Assembly: GCF_030269925.1 (NCBI RefSeq)
Contig: NC_085116.1
Location: forward strand, 10,354,001 to 10,418,000
Length of the DNA stretch: 64,000 bases
Direction: 5' to 3'
DNA from: Bombyx mori
Lineage: Eukaryota; Arthropoda; Insecta; Lepidoptera; Bombycidae
In this document: positions 25,124 to 36,525 of the stretch, one piece after another
Layout of the letters: each line of letters opens with the position of its first letter
Position numbering within the stretch: position 1 is the first letter of the stretch
Made by a program: the position numbers and the translations under genes
The notes under the pieces: model-generated
What the model saw: the letters and a program-made list of their open reading frames with translations, nothing else
Database searches by the model: none
What the model was told of the DNA's origin: nothing

Positions 25124-26797
25124 TTACCGTCGCCCATGGACTTCAGCAATGCCAGGGGCAGAGCCAAGCCGCTGCCTACCGCTTAATACTCTCCACAAGC
25201 CTCGTTTGAAGAAGGACATGTCATAGCGCTCGGGAAACACCGTGGAGGGGAGCTCATTCCATAGCCGGATGGTACGTGGCAAAAAAGACCTCTGGAAACG
25301 CACTGTGGATGACCGCAGTGGCTCCAGGTAGTATGGATGAACTCTACTCCGGTGGCGGGCGGTGCGATGGTAAAAACGAGATGCCGGTATCATCTCGAAC
25401 AATTCCTCAGAGCACTCCCCATGGAACATACGGTACAAAATACAGAGGGAACCGAAGTCCCTCCGCAGACCCAGAGGTTCCAAACGATCCGTGAGACCGG
25501 GATTATCGACAATCCGAACGGCCCTCCTCTGTATGGAGTCAAATGGAAGAAGCTGGTATTTGGGAGCCCCGGCCCAGAGATGGGAGCAGTACTCCACGCG
25601 AGGCCGGACTTGTGCTTTATAAAGCAAAAGCCTTTGTCCAGGCGTGAAGTACCGCTTCGCTCTGTTGAGGACTCCCAGCATTTTGGACGCCAACTTGGCT
25701 TTGCCTTCCAAATGACTCCGAAACTGGACATCGCTCGAAATGTCGACCCCAAGTATCCCAATACTCTCGGAAGGTTGCAGGGATACTCCTTGGAATTGCG
25801 GCGCCATGACAAAGGGGTCCTTCTTCGCAGTGAACGCGCAAACTTGTGTCTTTAACGGGTTGAATTGAACCAAGTTCAATTCACCCCATTTGGAGACTCG
25901 CCCCAGAGAGTTCTCCACTTCAGACACAAGCTTTGATCGTCTCTCTTGCACCACGCTCCGAGAGAGACTCTGATGGCCGATATATCGCGCATCCCCCGTG
26001 CTGTCATCCGCATAGCAATGCATGCCATCAATAGACAGCATGTCATTGATATACAGGATGAAAAGCGTGGGGGAGAGCACCGAACCTTGTGGAACGCCAG
26101 CGTTAATGGTCATGGTATCAGAACAGTCACCGTCTACAACGACCGTGATGCTCCGCCCATCCAAAAAGCTAGCGATCCACTTGCAGAGACCCTCGGGGAT
26201 TCCGTAAGATGGTAGCTTCGACAGAAGTGCCCTATGCCAGACCCTGTCGAAGGCCTTCGCAATATCAAGGCTCACAGCAAGAGCCTCGCCCTTGCTCTCC
26301 AAGGCTTCAGCCCACCTGTGAGTAAGGTATACAAGAAGATCGCCAGCTGAGCGACCGTGACGGAAACCATACTGTCGGTCACTGATCAGCTGGCGATCCT
26401 CCAGATACTTCAGGAGTTGTATATTAATTATTCGCTCCATCACCTTGGAAAGCAAGGAAGTTATCGCGATAGGCCTGTAGCTCGATGGGTCCGACCGGTC
26501 ACCCTTCTTGGGGATAGGGTGGACGTGGGCAGTCTTCCATGAAGACGGAACCCTGTTAGCGCAATAAGAGAGGCGATACAAACGCGTTAGCGCAGGCGTC
26601 AGCTCAGGGGCGCACGTTTTCAGAACCACTGCAGGGATGCCGTCTGGCCCGCTCGACTTATGGACGTCCAGGAGTCGGAGTTCCCGCCTGACTGCACACT
26701 GTGTAAAGCAGATCTCCGGCAGGGAACTATCACACCGGAGGATGTTCGGTGGTGTGGCACCCCCGTCGTCCACAGTCGAGTTCGAGGCGAAGAGTTT
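25124..26797 (-). CDS. LINE reverse transcriptase, open but 5'-truncated
   Basis: Non-LTR reverse transcriptase, open for about 558 codons to its stop. Motifs in order: HKSSGPDGIP, SYRPIAITSLLSKVMERI, SLDIAKAFDRVWH, AGVPQGSVLSPTLF, and the catalytic CYADDS, followed by the thumb region and the C-terminal GRQRLGSAPGIAEVHGRR. The apparent frame continues upstream to 26974 (616 codons), but residues 1 to about 57 there are the antisense of the inverted 5' segment and are not part of the protein. There is no endonuclease domain and no own start, so it is not an active element. The absence of stops suggests a recent insertion. Confidence 0.8.
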   Translation of the reverse strand, partial: KLFASNSTVDDGGATPPNILRCDSSLPEICFTQCAVRRELRLLDVHKSSGPDGIPAVVLKTCAPELTPALTRLYRLSYCANRVPSSWKTAHVHPIPKKGDRSDPSSYRPIAITSLLSKVMERIINIQLLKYLEDRQLISDRQYGFRHGRSAGDLLVYLTHRWAEALESKGEALAVSLDIAKAFDRVWHRALLSKLPSYGIPEGLCKWIASFLDGRSITVVVDGDCSDTMTINAGVPQGSVLSPTLFILYINDMLSIDGMHCYADDSTGDARYIGHQSLSRSVVQERRSKLVSEVENSLGRVSKWGELNLVQFNPLKTQVCAFTAKKDPFVMAPQFQGVSLQPSESIGILGVDISSDVQFRSHLEGKAKLASKMLGVLNRAKRYFTPGQRLLLYKAQVRPRVEYCSHLWAGAPKYQLLPFDSIQRRAVRIVDNPGLTDRLEPLGLRRDFGSLCILYRMFHGECSEELFEMIPASRFYHRTARHRSRVHPYYLEPLRSSTVRFQRSFLPRTIRLWNELPSTVFPERYDMSFFKRGLWRVLSGRQRLGSAPGIAEVHGRR

Positions 26798-26799
26798 TA

Positions 26800-27280
26800 C
26801 GCATCCTACCCATGGGGGCGGGTCTGCTTTTCCTCTGCTGATCCTGACGTCTGTGCGGACCGTCTTAAAGACGTGGTGCTCCAGGGGATGGAATTGTTTA
26901 TTCCCTCCTCTGAAGTGCCCGTTGGGGGTCGCAGCAGACCCTGGTATAACAATGCCAGCAGGGATGCTGCACACCTCAAGCGGTCCGCATACGTTGCATG
27001 GGATGATGCTAGGAGACGTCGGGATCCTAACATCTCAGAGGAAAGGCGGAAATATAACGCCGCTTCCAGGTCCTACAAGAAGGTTATTGCCAGGGCGAAA
27101 TCGGAGCACGTTGCTAGAATTGGCGAGCGACTGAAGAGCTATCCCTCTGGGAGCCGTGCTTTTTGGTCGCTCGCCAAAGCTGCAGAAGGTAACTTTTGCA
27201 GGTCTAGTCTCCCACCACTACGCAAGTCCGATGACAGTCTGGCCCATAGTGCGAAAGAGAAGGCTGACCTTCTGGTCAAG
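26800..27280 (+). pseudogene. Inverted 5' segment of the LINE ORF (linker before the RT domain)
   Basis: Encodes, without a stop, SYPWGRVCFSSADPDVCADR ... RSRPWYNNASRD ... DSLAHSAKEKADLLVK and then meets a stop made by flanking DNA (TAA at 27281). This is the stretch between endonuclease and reverse transcriptase. It lies in opposite orientation to the rest of the insertion. Confidence 0.75.
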
Positions 27281-29873
27281 TAAAAATAAGTGCATTGATA
27301 CAAGAACTAGGCAAACGCGAGCCGAGAAACGTGTGCAAGCGAATGCAATAGATTCATCTCGGGGAAAAGTGATGACAAACCAACTGGAAACTTTAGGCCC
27401 GTATTGTTTATCCGTTGAGCTATTTTCGCGCCATATACATAGTTTTACTGCTATTTTTTTTCAATTTCTTCACTTTCTTTCTATGCACACTTTCTAGGTT
27501 CCATGGTGAAATGGTCTACGCTTTCTAACGTAATAGTGCAAGTCTTTCTTGCGGTTCACTATTGAGAATGAAAACGAGTTAATGCTGTCATTGATTCTCC
27601 TTCGGTTATTGCCTCTTTGTGATTCTAATAGTACAGTAAAAACCGCGCTAAGTTAATTAATTATAGACGAATTAATTTAGCTAGCTTCAATGAAAATCGT
27701 ATAACGTAATTTAAATATATGAAGCAGAGTCCGTATAGAACAATTGGTTTAGTCTGGTTGTAGGCAAGTTCGCATATTTAGGTCACAATCTCTGTGGTGG
27801 TTTGCTCTGTAAATCTGCATACACGGATGTCGGTGCTATTAGATATTGTAGGTTTCTCTATCGGAGAAACTTTCGGAGTGAGCGAAGTGTGTCGGGCCGC
27901 GGGCCAGGCGGTGGTCGGCGTCGTGCACCCACGGAAATAGGTCCGCGACAATAAACTATGAAGCATGTCTATGTGGGCCATCGCGAGCGCGGGATCGTTG
28001 TTCGGTCGCTTGTCGACACTATTCGCTCGCTGAGCGCTATGCAAATCGTTAGGAACTTTCTTCCGGCGCGTTTGCGAGAGGGCATTGTAACGATTTCTCC
28101 TGCGCAAACGAGCGATTGTTGCCTTCCTTCTATTTCAGTTCATTTAATGTGCATTAATGTTTTGATTGAAACTGTAAAGCTTAACAGTTAATAATTGTTA
28201 TTAGTAAAAAGGAAAATTGCCATTAGCAAGGAACTATTTATCATGGTACAAAAAGTGAAAAAAGTGAGTTCCTATTGTTGAAGAACCGTATTTAATTATT
28301 GAATTACTTCATATTAAACAACTCAATGTAAATAATATTAATGTTAAGTAATTGAAAATTCATTTAAATCTCTTAACCTTTAAGCAACATAATTCTCTCG
28401 AAATATTCGTTATTTAAAAAGCTATTGTCAGTTGAAACTTTTTAAATTCTAACAAAGCTTTATCTGTCTTGCGATTTCACGGTGCATTTTGGCTTTGACG
28501 TTTATGGGAAGAATGACTCTCTGCTCTTTGTCAAATGTAGCACTGTATTTTCTAAACGTTAAAAATTAAGTTAATCCAATATTTAATGAGTGGATTGAAC
28601 TCTTAACGGGTGTGTTGCCGACCATCGTTCTACTAAATTTCACATTGATAGTGCTTTTTCCGTTTATACGCAGGTTGAAAGCGAACAAGATTTTCTCGAT
28701 TTTAAAACGTTCGATGAAATTTCAACATGCATTTATATTTCAAAATATTAGCATCTTTTAACGATGTCTACTAAAATATAGTTCAAATTATTTTTATAGT
28801 TCATTTTAACAATAACTTTTGTTTCATTGAAGATCTCTTATGTAATAATACACTATTTAGATTACAATTATTCCTAAAAACAACGTAATTCTTACTTCAA
28901 TTTTATTTTTATTATTTTGTTCTGATATTTTTGTATTTCATAATATGAGATTTACAAACATGTTCTCTTATCATTTCTATTCTATTTCACGTTATTAGTA
29001 CTCCTTATCATTGTACTCTAATGATAGAGGCGTTTGTTACGTAGTTCGGTTATTGTGTAAGAATTGATAATAATTTTGAATACTTCTTTTTCTTTTTCTT
29101 TTCTTTTTTTAAATCTAAACTTCTTGTCTTCTTCTTCACGTTACGAGTTAATTATAGATTCATATTAGTGTTCAAATTAATGATGATTTTAGTGTTTTTT
29201 TTTTTTTTTCGACACCTAAAAGAGAGTCTTACAAGCTTGTGTATCGTGCGACCACGACCCGCGCAACCATCCGCCGGCGCGACTCGTCCGCACGCGGCCA
29301 CACTGCACTAACCTACTTACCGTGCGTTGATCTTTTTGTTTGTAAACATGAATGAAACGCGTTTGATAAGTATACGAGCACTTCAACGGTTCCGTACGTA
29401 ATTAACGTATCGTTACTATCAATTGCGTTTGATTGTAAAATTATTTTAGAGATCGTTAAATGACTGAGTTTGGTTTTAAGCTGATTTTTTTTGCGCGCCT
29501 GTGACATAAAATTTCAATACAGCCCACTAATTTAGAGAAGGTTAAAAAGCTCCACGTATTTTAGTGTATACTGATCTGGTATCGTACACTATTTTGGCCC
29601 TATTATTGGTATAGGTTCACAATAGACAAACACGTATTTACGAATCTGATTAAGTTAGTAATATATTATCAATCATTTCGAATTAGAAAACACAGTATTA
29701 ATAATTTATGATCTCTCAAGCCTTCGGAACGAAACCGGAATAATCTTCAAGCCAATAATGAAATCAAAGCCAACCACAATTGCATTAGTAATCAACACTG
29801 TCATTTCTATTTATAAGTTAACCTACACTTAAATTAATAAGTAAAGTGAACCCAACTCTTTGAATTGAATCTC
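27281..29873. other. AT-rich stretch with GC-richer patches at 27,880-28,100 and 29,220-29,330
   Basis: No supported gene. At about 29,322 the minus strand reads CGCACGGTAAGTAGG, a consensus splice donor beside a GC-rich patch, which might be the end of an untranslated exon. At 29,086-29,110 there is a T/C-rich tract. Confidence 0.35.
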
Positions 29874-30131
29874 TACTGGTGTTAGGACCTCTTGTGAGTC
29901 TGCGCGGGTAGGTACCACCACCCTGCCTATTTCTGCCGTGAAGCAGTAATGCGTTTCGGTTTGAAGGGTGGGGCAGCCGTTGTAACTATACTTGAGACCT
30001 TAGAACTTATATCTCAAGGTGGGTGGCGCATTTACGTTGTAGATGTCTATGGGCTCCAGTAACCACTTAACACCAGGTGGGCTGTGAGCTCGTCCACCCA
30101 TCTATTTATCCAATAAAAAAATAATAAAAAA
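29874..30131 (+). mobile_element. Bm1-type SINE, 5'-truncated
   Basis: Plus-orientation copy from ACTGGTGTTAGGACCTCTTG to the tail CAATAAAAAAATAATAAAAA. Central blocks intact. Confidence 0.88.
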
Positions 30132-30518
30132 CCGAGGTCCAACTGATAAAAAAATACTCAACGAGCGAGTTCAGAAAACCTTTTGACCTGAATCTCAATA
30201 ATAAATATTATTTAACATCAAAGAGTGAGACAAATATATTTAAAAGAATCAGAAGAAGAAGAAAATCGTAAGTTAATCTGTTTTATACGAAACGATTGAA
30301 ACCGTAAAAATACTAACAGATAACTAAAGACAGTGATCGAAGCTTTAACACGCTACCGCCTGGGCACGGAAAACGCCCAAACAATTATAATTAATTTACT
30401 AAGCTAACCATAATTACTTTTTCTATTTATTAATGTTTTAGAGATAGTATAAAGGTTTTTCACCCAGCGAACTCCCTTCGCGTACCCTCGAGCAGTACGA
30501 TTTAGCTGTTCTTTAATT
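30132..30518. other. AT-rich stretch, nothing recognised
   Basis: An AGAAGAAGAAG run near 30,250 is the only simple repeat. Confidence 0.5.
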
Positions 30519-30885
30519 TCATTACATTACGTGTTGTCAAAAAAATATTAATAAAACTTTAGATATATTACAATACAATACAATTTGAAGTCGTCGTGGC
30601 CTAAAGGATAAGACGTCCGGTGCATTCGTGTTGAGCGATGCACCGGTGTTCGAATTCCGCAGGCGGGTACCAATTTTTCTAATGAAATACGTACTCACGT
30701 ACGTGATTTGATTTGATTCAAGGTGGATGGCGCATTTACGTTATAGACGTCCATGGGCCCCAGTAACCACTTAACACCAAGTGGGCTGTAAGCTCGTCCA
30801 CCCAACTAAGCAAAAAAAAAAATCATTACCTACATTGCATGTTGTCAAAAAAATATTAATAAAACTTTAGATACATTACAATACA
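30519..30885. repeat. About 62-bp direct repeats flanking a Bm1 copy
   Basis: Left arm 30519-30580 and right arm 30823-30885 share the uninterrupted stretch TGTTGTCAAAAAAATATTAA followed by TAAAACTTTAGATA(T/C)ATTACAATAC, with a few changes at the 5' side. The Bm1 copy at 30590-30822 lies exactly between them. The arms are much longer than a normal SINE target duplication. Confidence 0.85.
30590..30822 (+). mobile_element. Bm1-type SINE with internal deletion
   Basis: Has the tRNA-like head (GTCGTCGTGGCCTAAAGGAT with A box, and GTGTTCGAATTCCGCAGG with B box) and the tail (AACACCAAGTGGGCTGTAAG ... A run), but lacks about 200 bp of the middle. The joint, near 30,695-30,720, is at an ACGTAC-rich patch. 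Confidence 0.88.
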
Positions 30886-31270
30886 TTTGTGTCTATGTAA
30901 ATGGAAACTTACTTATAGTATTGAGGAAAACTGATTAATATTATTTTATAGGGATGAAATGTAATTCTACGAACATAATTTTCCACAGTAAAATTTTCCA
31001 CAGTAAAATAACAAATTAGAATAGATAATAATGTTGTGACGTCTTTGAAAATGTTACATATAATTGGTTTAAGATAGTTTTAGATAAAATAAAGGAATTT
31101 AACTTATTATTTAAACAATAACATTTTATGTGCGTAGGTAGGTAGGTCAAGGAAATCGGAATTAATAATTTTTATTACTATTAAAATCAGAAAAGTGACA
31201 GGTTTTCAGGGAATATGGCTGATAAAAGTTAATTCAATTTAATGAGGATTACAATTAGGTATTATGTGGA

Positions 31271-31331
31271 ATCTATATATTATTAATACGTGAAGCAAAA
31301 ACTTTGTATCTATCCCTTTTTACGAAAATTG
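31271..31331 (+). repeat. Terminus of repeat family X
   Basis: About 60 bases of the family at 41464 and 39053: ATTAATACGTGAAGCAAAAA, CTTTGTAT, TTTTTACGAAAATTG. Cut off by the following Bm1 copy. Confidence 0.6.
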
Positions 31332-31460
31332 CTTGAGACCTTAGAGCTTATATCTCAAGGTGGGTGGCGCATTTACGTTGTGGATGTCTATGGGTTCCAG
31401 TAACCACTTAACACCAGGTGGGCTGTGAGATAGTCCACACATCCAAGCAATAAAAAAAAA
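31332..31460 (+). mobile_element. Bm1-type SINE, strongly 5'-truncated
   Basis: Only the last 130 bases of the family, from TTGAGACCTTAGAGCTTATA to the A run. It interrupts repeat family X at its left. Confidence 0.85.
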
Positions 31461-32232
31461 GACGAATTACGATCTTATTTATGTAGTAATAGGAGTCCAC
31501 AGGTATCACAAAAGGAAGCCGCCATTCCCCTTTAGACATTCGCTTGAAAACTCAATTATATTTTTATCACCCTTTAAAGAGGATCGAATGCATGTTTCGT
31601 GGTGTTTACCAGAAAGCTCTCCCAATAGGACCAGACCTAATTATTATGCAAATTTGTAATTTATGGTGGATTTATGTTTTTCAATTATTTCAACTGAAAA
31701 AATTGCAAATAATAAAATAGAACTCATAAAAAAGAATTGTTAACGTTTCTTCGGGGATTTTGAGTAAAGCACAGTCGCATGGCTAGATGCGAAAAGAGCT
31801 TACACAATAAGAACATAGGTAGGTCAAATTTTGGATGTATTCAGTGCAATTAATATTGTTTCCTTGTCTAAACGAAACTTTCAGTCTTTGTCTTATTTAA
31901 CCATCCAGACCGCTGCTCTAAGCATTCTTAAGCATTGCAACATATCCTTTGCAAAAATTGTTCTCATTTGAATTGTTGTCTAAGAGCTCCGGATAATCGC
32001 TTCATCTACTAAAATAAAACATAACATCATATCGAGGGGTGAAAGGCTTCTTCTTCTTCCTATTCGTACACTCTTGACAGAGTGGTCGTGGTCATGCATC
32101 AGTCGGATCCTGCGATACCGATGCTCTCGCGATGCGACGACATGTGGCGCGGTGTTTCGCAGAGTGAGGGCAATCGTTTATGTTGGAGTGAGTCACAGAT
32201 TTTATGAAGTCGGTCCGTCGTGTTGGAGATCA
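31461..32232. other. AT-rich stretch without a supported gene
   Basis: A patch at 32,070-32,210 is of average composition; no family recognised. Confidence 0.5.
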
Positions 32233-32479
32233 TTTTTTTTATTTTTTTGTTGCTTAGATTTGTGGACGAGCTCACAGCCCACCTGGTTTTAAGTGGTTAC
32301 TGCAGCCCATAGACATCTACAACGTAAATGCACCACACACCTTGAGATATAAGTTGTAAGGTTTCAGTATAGTTACAACGGCTGCCCCACCCTTCAAACC
32401 GAAACGCATTACTGCTTCACGGCAGAAATAGGCGGGGTGGTGGTACCTACCCGTGCGGACTCACAAGAGGTCCTACCAC
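32233..32479 (-). mobile_element. Bm1-type SINE, 5'-truncated
   Basis: Minus-orientation copy with tail T runs at 32233-32248 and blocks through ACTCACAAGAGGTCCTACCA. Confidence 0.88.
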
Positions 32480-33652
32480 GTCGTGATCGGGTGAAAGGGT
32501 AAAATATCATACATAAAAAACTTCTTCAGCTATTTGAATAGAGTAAACTCAATAAAAGTTTAATTAAAAGCATCGAGCTGTTAATGATAATACTAAATAA
32601 AACGCACCTTTAATTATAAAGATAAATGTATTAAGCGAAATGTCGCTTAAACATCGTCTTTCACATCTCGATGTCATCACAAAAACAAGATCAACAATCC
32701 TTTTAACATCTACTATCGGATTCACGACTCAATAAAATATTAAAAAATTGACAAAGTTTAATTAAATCTTGATGGTGACGATCTGATAGTGAGTGATAAC
32801 TAAGAAAAATATTTAATATGAAAGGAACGTGGAAGTCGTTGGAAGTACTAGGTCTGGTGTTTAGAGAATAAAATAAGCAAGCTGTAAAACCTCGTTTTGA
32901 TCAACTGCAACTCGTAAAAACCAATTTATAGTTAATAATTTGTCAAAGCTTATTTACGTTAATTTACGTTTTAAATGAAAATTGGTAGAAGGTTCAGTTC
33001 TGATGGTACTGAGGTAATTTAGTATTTCCTAATAATAGTAGTTTGTGGACGAATCACCCCAAAAAAATTAACATCAAAAAACTTACGATCTCTTCTTGTA
33101 AATACTTTGTTTGTTGTCTAAATTCAATCAAAATAATATTGTTGTAGTACATATAAACCCTTTTTTTGGGGTTTGAAAAGAAAATCAAAAGACATTCTTA
33201 ACTATTTTCAACAGCCGCAGGTCATAAAGAAAACAGCAATATTTGGAAAAAATGCGCATTGGTTTAATTTCTTTTTTTTTAAAACGTCAATACACTTTGT
33301 ACGCATTGTTCAATTGATAGAATTATATGATCACTACGTATTATTTGGTTTAGAGATATTTTATTACAGCGCGAACTTCAGATTTGCACATTTTTAAGAA
33401 TACGTTCCGACAAGACGCAAACTAAAGACTTCTATTTTTAAAAAACAAAAGAGTATTTATTGGTTTTTATATTATTACTATATTTAATGTACGGGCTATG
33501 CCTGCCAGTATTCTTTGTCTTTAAATGAAATAGAATATTTTTCATTCTTCAATAAAATATCTTAAGATAGACGATGGTATTCATTTTGCTAAATCTTTGA
33601 ACTTAAAAGCACATGCTACGCGGTAACATTATTATTTACAAAAAAAAGTTAA
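32480..33652. other. AT-rich stretch, nothing recognised
   Basis: No open frame above background and no repeat terminus recognised. Confidence 0.5.
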
Positions 33653-33684
33653 CTGGTGTTAAGTGGTTACTGGAGCCCATAGAC
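33653..33684 (-). mobile_element. Bm1 snippet, 32 bp
   Basis: CTGGTGTTAAGTGGTTACTG and the next 12 bases repeat the inside of the Bm1 copy that starts 20 bases later, in the same orientation. A partial duplication or a second truncated copy. Confidence 0.7.
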
Positions 33685-33704
33685 AAAAAAAATTGTTCCA
33701 GAAC

Positions 33705-33893
33705 TTTTTTTATTGCTTAGATGGGTGGACGAGCTCACAGCCCACCTGCTGTAAAGTGGTTACTGGAGCCCATAGACATCTACAACGTAAATGCGCCACC
33801 CACCTTGAGATATAAGTTCTAAGGTCTCAGTATAGTTACAACGGCTGCCCCACCCTTCAAGCCGCATTAGTGCTTAACGGCAGAAATAGGCAA
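33705..33893 (-). mobile_element. Bm1-type SINE, 5'-truncated
   Basis: Minus-orientation copy from the T run at 33705 to GGCAGAAATAGGCAAG, with a small deletion near 33865. Confidence 0.87.
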
Positions 33894-34385
33894 GAAGAAG
33901 AACGCATTTATCGGCCCGTGCAGGCTCGTGTCATGGTCTGCTTCCAATAAATCAGGGGACGTAGCTCCTCAGGGGAGGCTCAGATTATTATATTTCTGAC
34001 TGGTAAGAGTTTCGTTTTACTTCTCTTATCAAGATCAGGTGCGTTGGCTTGCTAACATGAATTATCAATATTTTCAATGTATTTATAGCATTTTATTTAG
34101 TGTTGCGGCGACAAAGTTCACCAGCTATTTATCATCTTAGGTCAAGAGTTCTGAATAAGGATTGACTGTTCAGATATTAATTTAAACCGACTTAAAAAAG
34201 GAGGGTATTGTTAATTCGACTGCTTTTTTTAATGTACTTAAGTTACCTTAAAACTTTTTTCTAGGTGAATCGATTTTATTTGAGTTAAATTTTATCAAGA
34301 TCTGACCAGTAGTTTTTGTGTTATCCCTAATAATGCACATGTCATTGACTTTGACTACAACACTGACGCTATTCTCATTTTATTA
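33894..34385. other. AT-rich stretch, nothing recognised
   Basis: No supported feature before the mariner terminus. Confidence 0.5.
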
Positions 34386-35670
34386 GATGTTAAAGTATGA
34401 AAGTGTTAATTTGGACTGAAAAATTGAAATTCGTTTTTTTCTTCTTCATGTAACTTATTTATTTAATCATAATATCTACCATTATTATCTATACATTGCT
34501 ACCTTCTAATAGGTAGGTCATTTATGCCTTTGCGATAGAACTCTGGTGATCTAGATTCTACAAACTGTGTGAAAGCATTTTGTACTGTCTCCTGGGAAGA
34601 AAACTTTTTGTCATGTAGAAAATTGTCCAAATCACAAAAAAGGTAGTCCGTTGGAACAAGGTCTGGCGAATACGGAGGGTGATGAAGAGTTTCTAATTGC
34701 AGTTTCTGTAGAGTTAAAACGGTTTCTCGTGCAGTATGAGGTCTCGCGTTATCATGGAGCAATAATGGTGAAGATCGATTCTTGAGTCGGGTCTGTTTCA
34801 CTGCAAGTTTTGCTATTATTGTTCGGAGTTTGGCACAGTAGACATCTGCCGTTAATGCCTGACCAGATCGGAGAAAGCTATAGTGAATAACACCATGCTG
34901 ATACCACCAAACAGTTACCATTACCTTTTTATTGGTAAGCTTTGCTTTAGGACACTGTTGCGGTGTTTGACCTAGGGTCAGCCATCGCATTTTTCGCGTA
35001 CAGTTATCGTAAAGAGTCTATTTTTCATCACATGTCACAACTCGATCCAATATTCCTTCATTTCTATATCGATTCAACAAGGCAACACAAGTTTCAACAC
35101 ACGTTCCTTTCTGCAGATTAATCAAATCATGCGGCACCCATTGTCATATTTTTATTGATTTGACGCAAATCAATCAATATTGTTGGTAAGATAACGTTAA
35201 ACCATGCCGCTAATTCCTGGGTAATTTGGCTTCGGATTCGAATTTGGATCGGCTTCCACCATCTCTATCAATTCATTGTTATTCACATGTGTGGGGGTCT
35301 TCCACGTGGTTCGTTCTTCAAATCAAAATTTCCATTACGAAAGCGCTTAAACCAAAATCGCACGGTGCGTTCATAAGCAGTGCCCTCTCCAAACGCAACA
35401 TTGATATTGCGAGATGTTTCTGCAGCGTTATTTCTGCGTCGGAACTCGTAATCAAAAATCACTCGATTATTCGAAGTATCCATCTTTATTGTCTAAGCTG
35501 AATAAAAAAAACAACTGAAAATCGATAATCGAATATTGCACATTTTTTAAAAGAACAACCTCACAGGTACCATTTGAGAAAAGTTTCATTCAAAAATCTC
35601 AAACCATAAAGGTTCTATGTCAATTCGAAGTATCTATTACAATAGAACGGCAATTTCATACTTTAACCCC
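34386..35670 (-). mobile_element. mariner-type DNA transposon, about 1,285 bp, inactive
   Basis: Terminal inverted repeats: GTTAAAGTATGAAAGTG at 34389-34405 and the complement of GTTAAAGTATGAAATTG at 35651-35667 (one mismatch), with TA dinucleotides outside both ends (34384-34385, 35671-35672), the standard mariner target. The length equals that typical of mariner. The transposase lies between on the minus strand and is broken. Known biology: cut-and-paste movement by a DD34D transposase. Confidence 0.85.
34499..35483 (-). pseudogene. Broken mariner transposase
   Basis: The N-terminal part (35483-35283) keeps the DNA-binding region ERTVRFWFKRFRNGNFDLKN and EPRGRP. The C-terminal part (to 34499) keeps HDNARPHT and YSPDLVPTDYLF with exactly 34 residues between the last two catalytic aspartates, so D34D of true mariner. 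The first aspartate survives in TCDEK, but the next codon, tryptophan in relatives, is TAG. At least one frameshift or stop separates the two parts (about 35,000-35,280). Not functional. Confidence 0.82.
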
Positions 35671-35672
35671 TA

Positions 35673-36525
35673 TTATTTAGTTGAAATCGGTATTTGTATC
35701 TTACGCATTTGCTTCCGAATTCGGTCGAAAGTTCGATGTTTTGCCTCAAGCTGGGCGTGGGCATTAACAGTACTCTAGAGGCTCCACGCTCTGGTGATCA
35801 TAAACAAAACAGATTAAATGAAGAATATTATACAGCCTGCAAAACATGAGTAGGAAGTGCACGTCTCTCTCGTTGTTCGGTCGTCAAAAACATTGGCACG
35901 AACTAACTATCTAATATATCCGTGAACTCGTGCCGTATCGCAGCCAAAGTCAATGTACGATCCTAACTTTTATTACGCAGTCAGCCTCGTAATATCACCT
36001 CCGAATAGGGTACAATGAAATAATAAATGATAAAAGGTCTGCGTTGAGAGACGTGCGATCAACAAACTCGAGCTTAGAAACATACGTAGTCATAATGGTA
36101 TTGTCATAACAATTTGCATAGAGTGTTTTCATAAAACGCACGTTTGCACTCGTTTTGATTATTAAAAGTTTGATAACAGTATGAACAGTACTGAAAAACG
36201 TAGCAGTAATAGTAACTATTAGGATAAAGGTTATTTTAAAATTACCAGTTAGTTAATTTCAAGTTAATCCTGGGGACAAAATTTAAATATATTTGGTAGA
36301 ATTTCTTACATATGTGCCATCTGTATCTGCCATCGAACTTGTTGAATAGATTAAGTTTATATCTATTAAAAGATAATGTAAGTACGTACATAAGATTATC
36401 CTTTTATTGAGTTCGGCTATCGATACAACGCGTCCGTAAATTTACTTTTCCAAGAACAATAACATTGTTGTATAATGCAAGAGTTGTCAATTCTAAGAAG
36501 CGTATGCCAACGTTCAAAATATGCC
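35673..36525. other. AT-rich stretch without a supported gene
   Basis: Nothing coding recognised. Confidence 0.5.

Larger units (their letters stand above)
25061..27280 (-). mobile_element. LINE insertion with 5' inversion (twin-primed)
   Basis: The 3' part (25061 to about 26797) reads on the minus strand and ends in a poly(A) tail (15 T at 25061-25075). The 5' part (about 26800-27280) reads on the plus strand. In element order the inverted part ends ...KEKADLLVK and the other part begins LFASNSTVDDGG; these are adjacent residues in the element's protein as I know the family. So the two halves are contiguous in the source RNA but opposed in the genome, as in twin priming. The first domain (endonuclease) is absent. 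The reverse transcriptase resembles Jockey-like LINEs; the clade is uncertain. No clear target-site duplication. Confidence 0.85.

Noticed and set aside
25337..26542. Several plus-strand open frames up to 172 codons
   Set aside because: All lie opposite the LINE reverse transcriptase, whose motifs show the minus strand to be the coding one.
26800..26974. N-terminal 57 residues of the 616-codon minus-strand frame as part of the reverse transcriptase protein
   Set aside because: They are antisense to the inverted 5' LINE segment, which reads sensibly on the plus strand; the frame is open there by chance.
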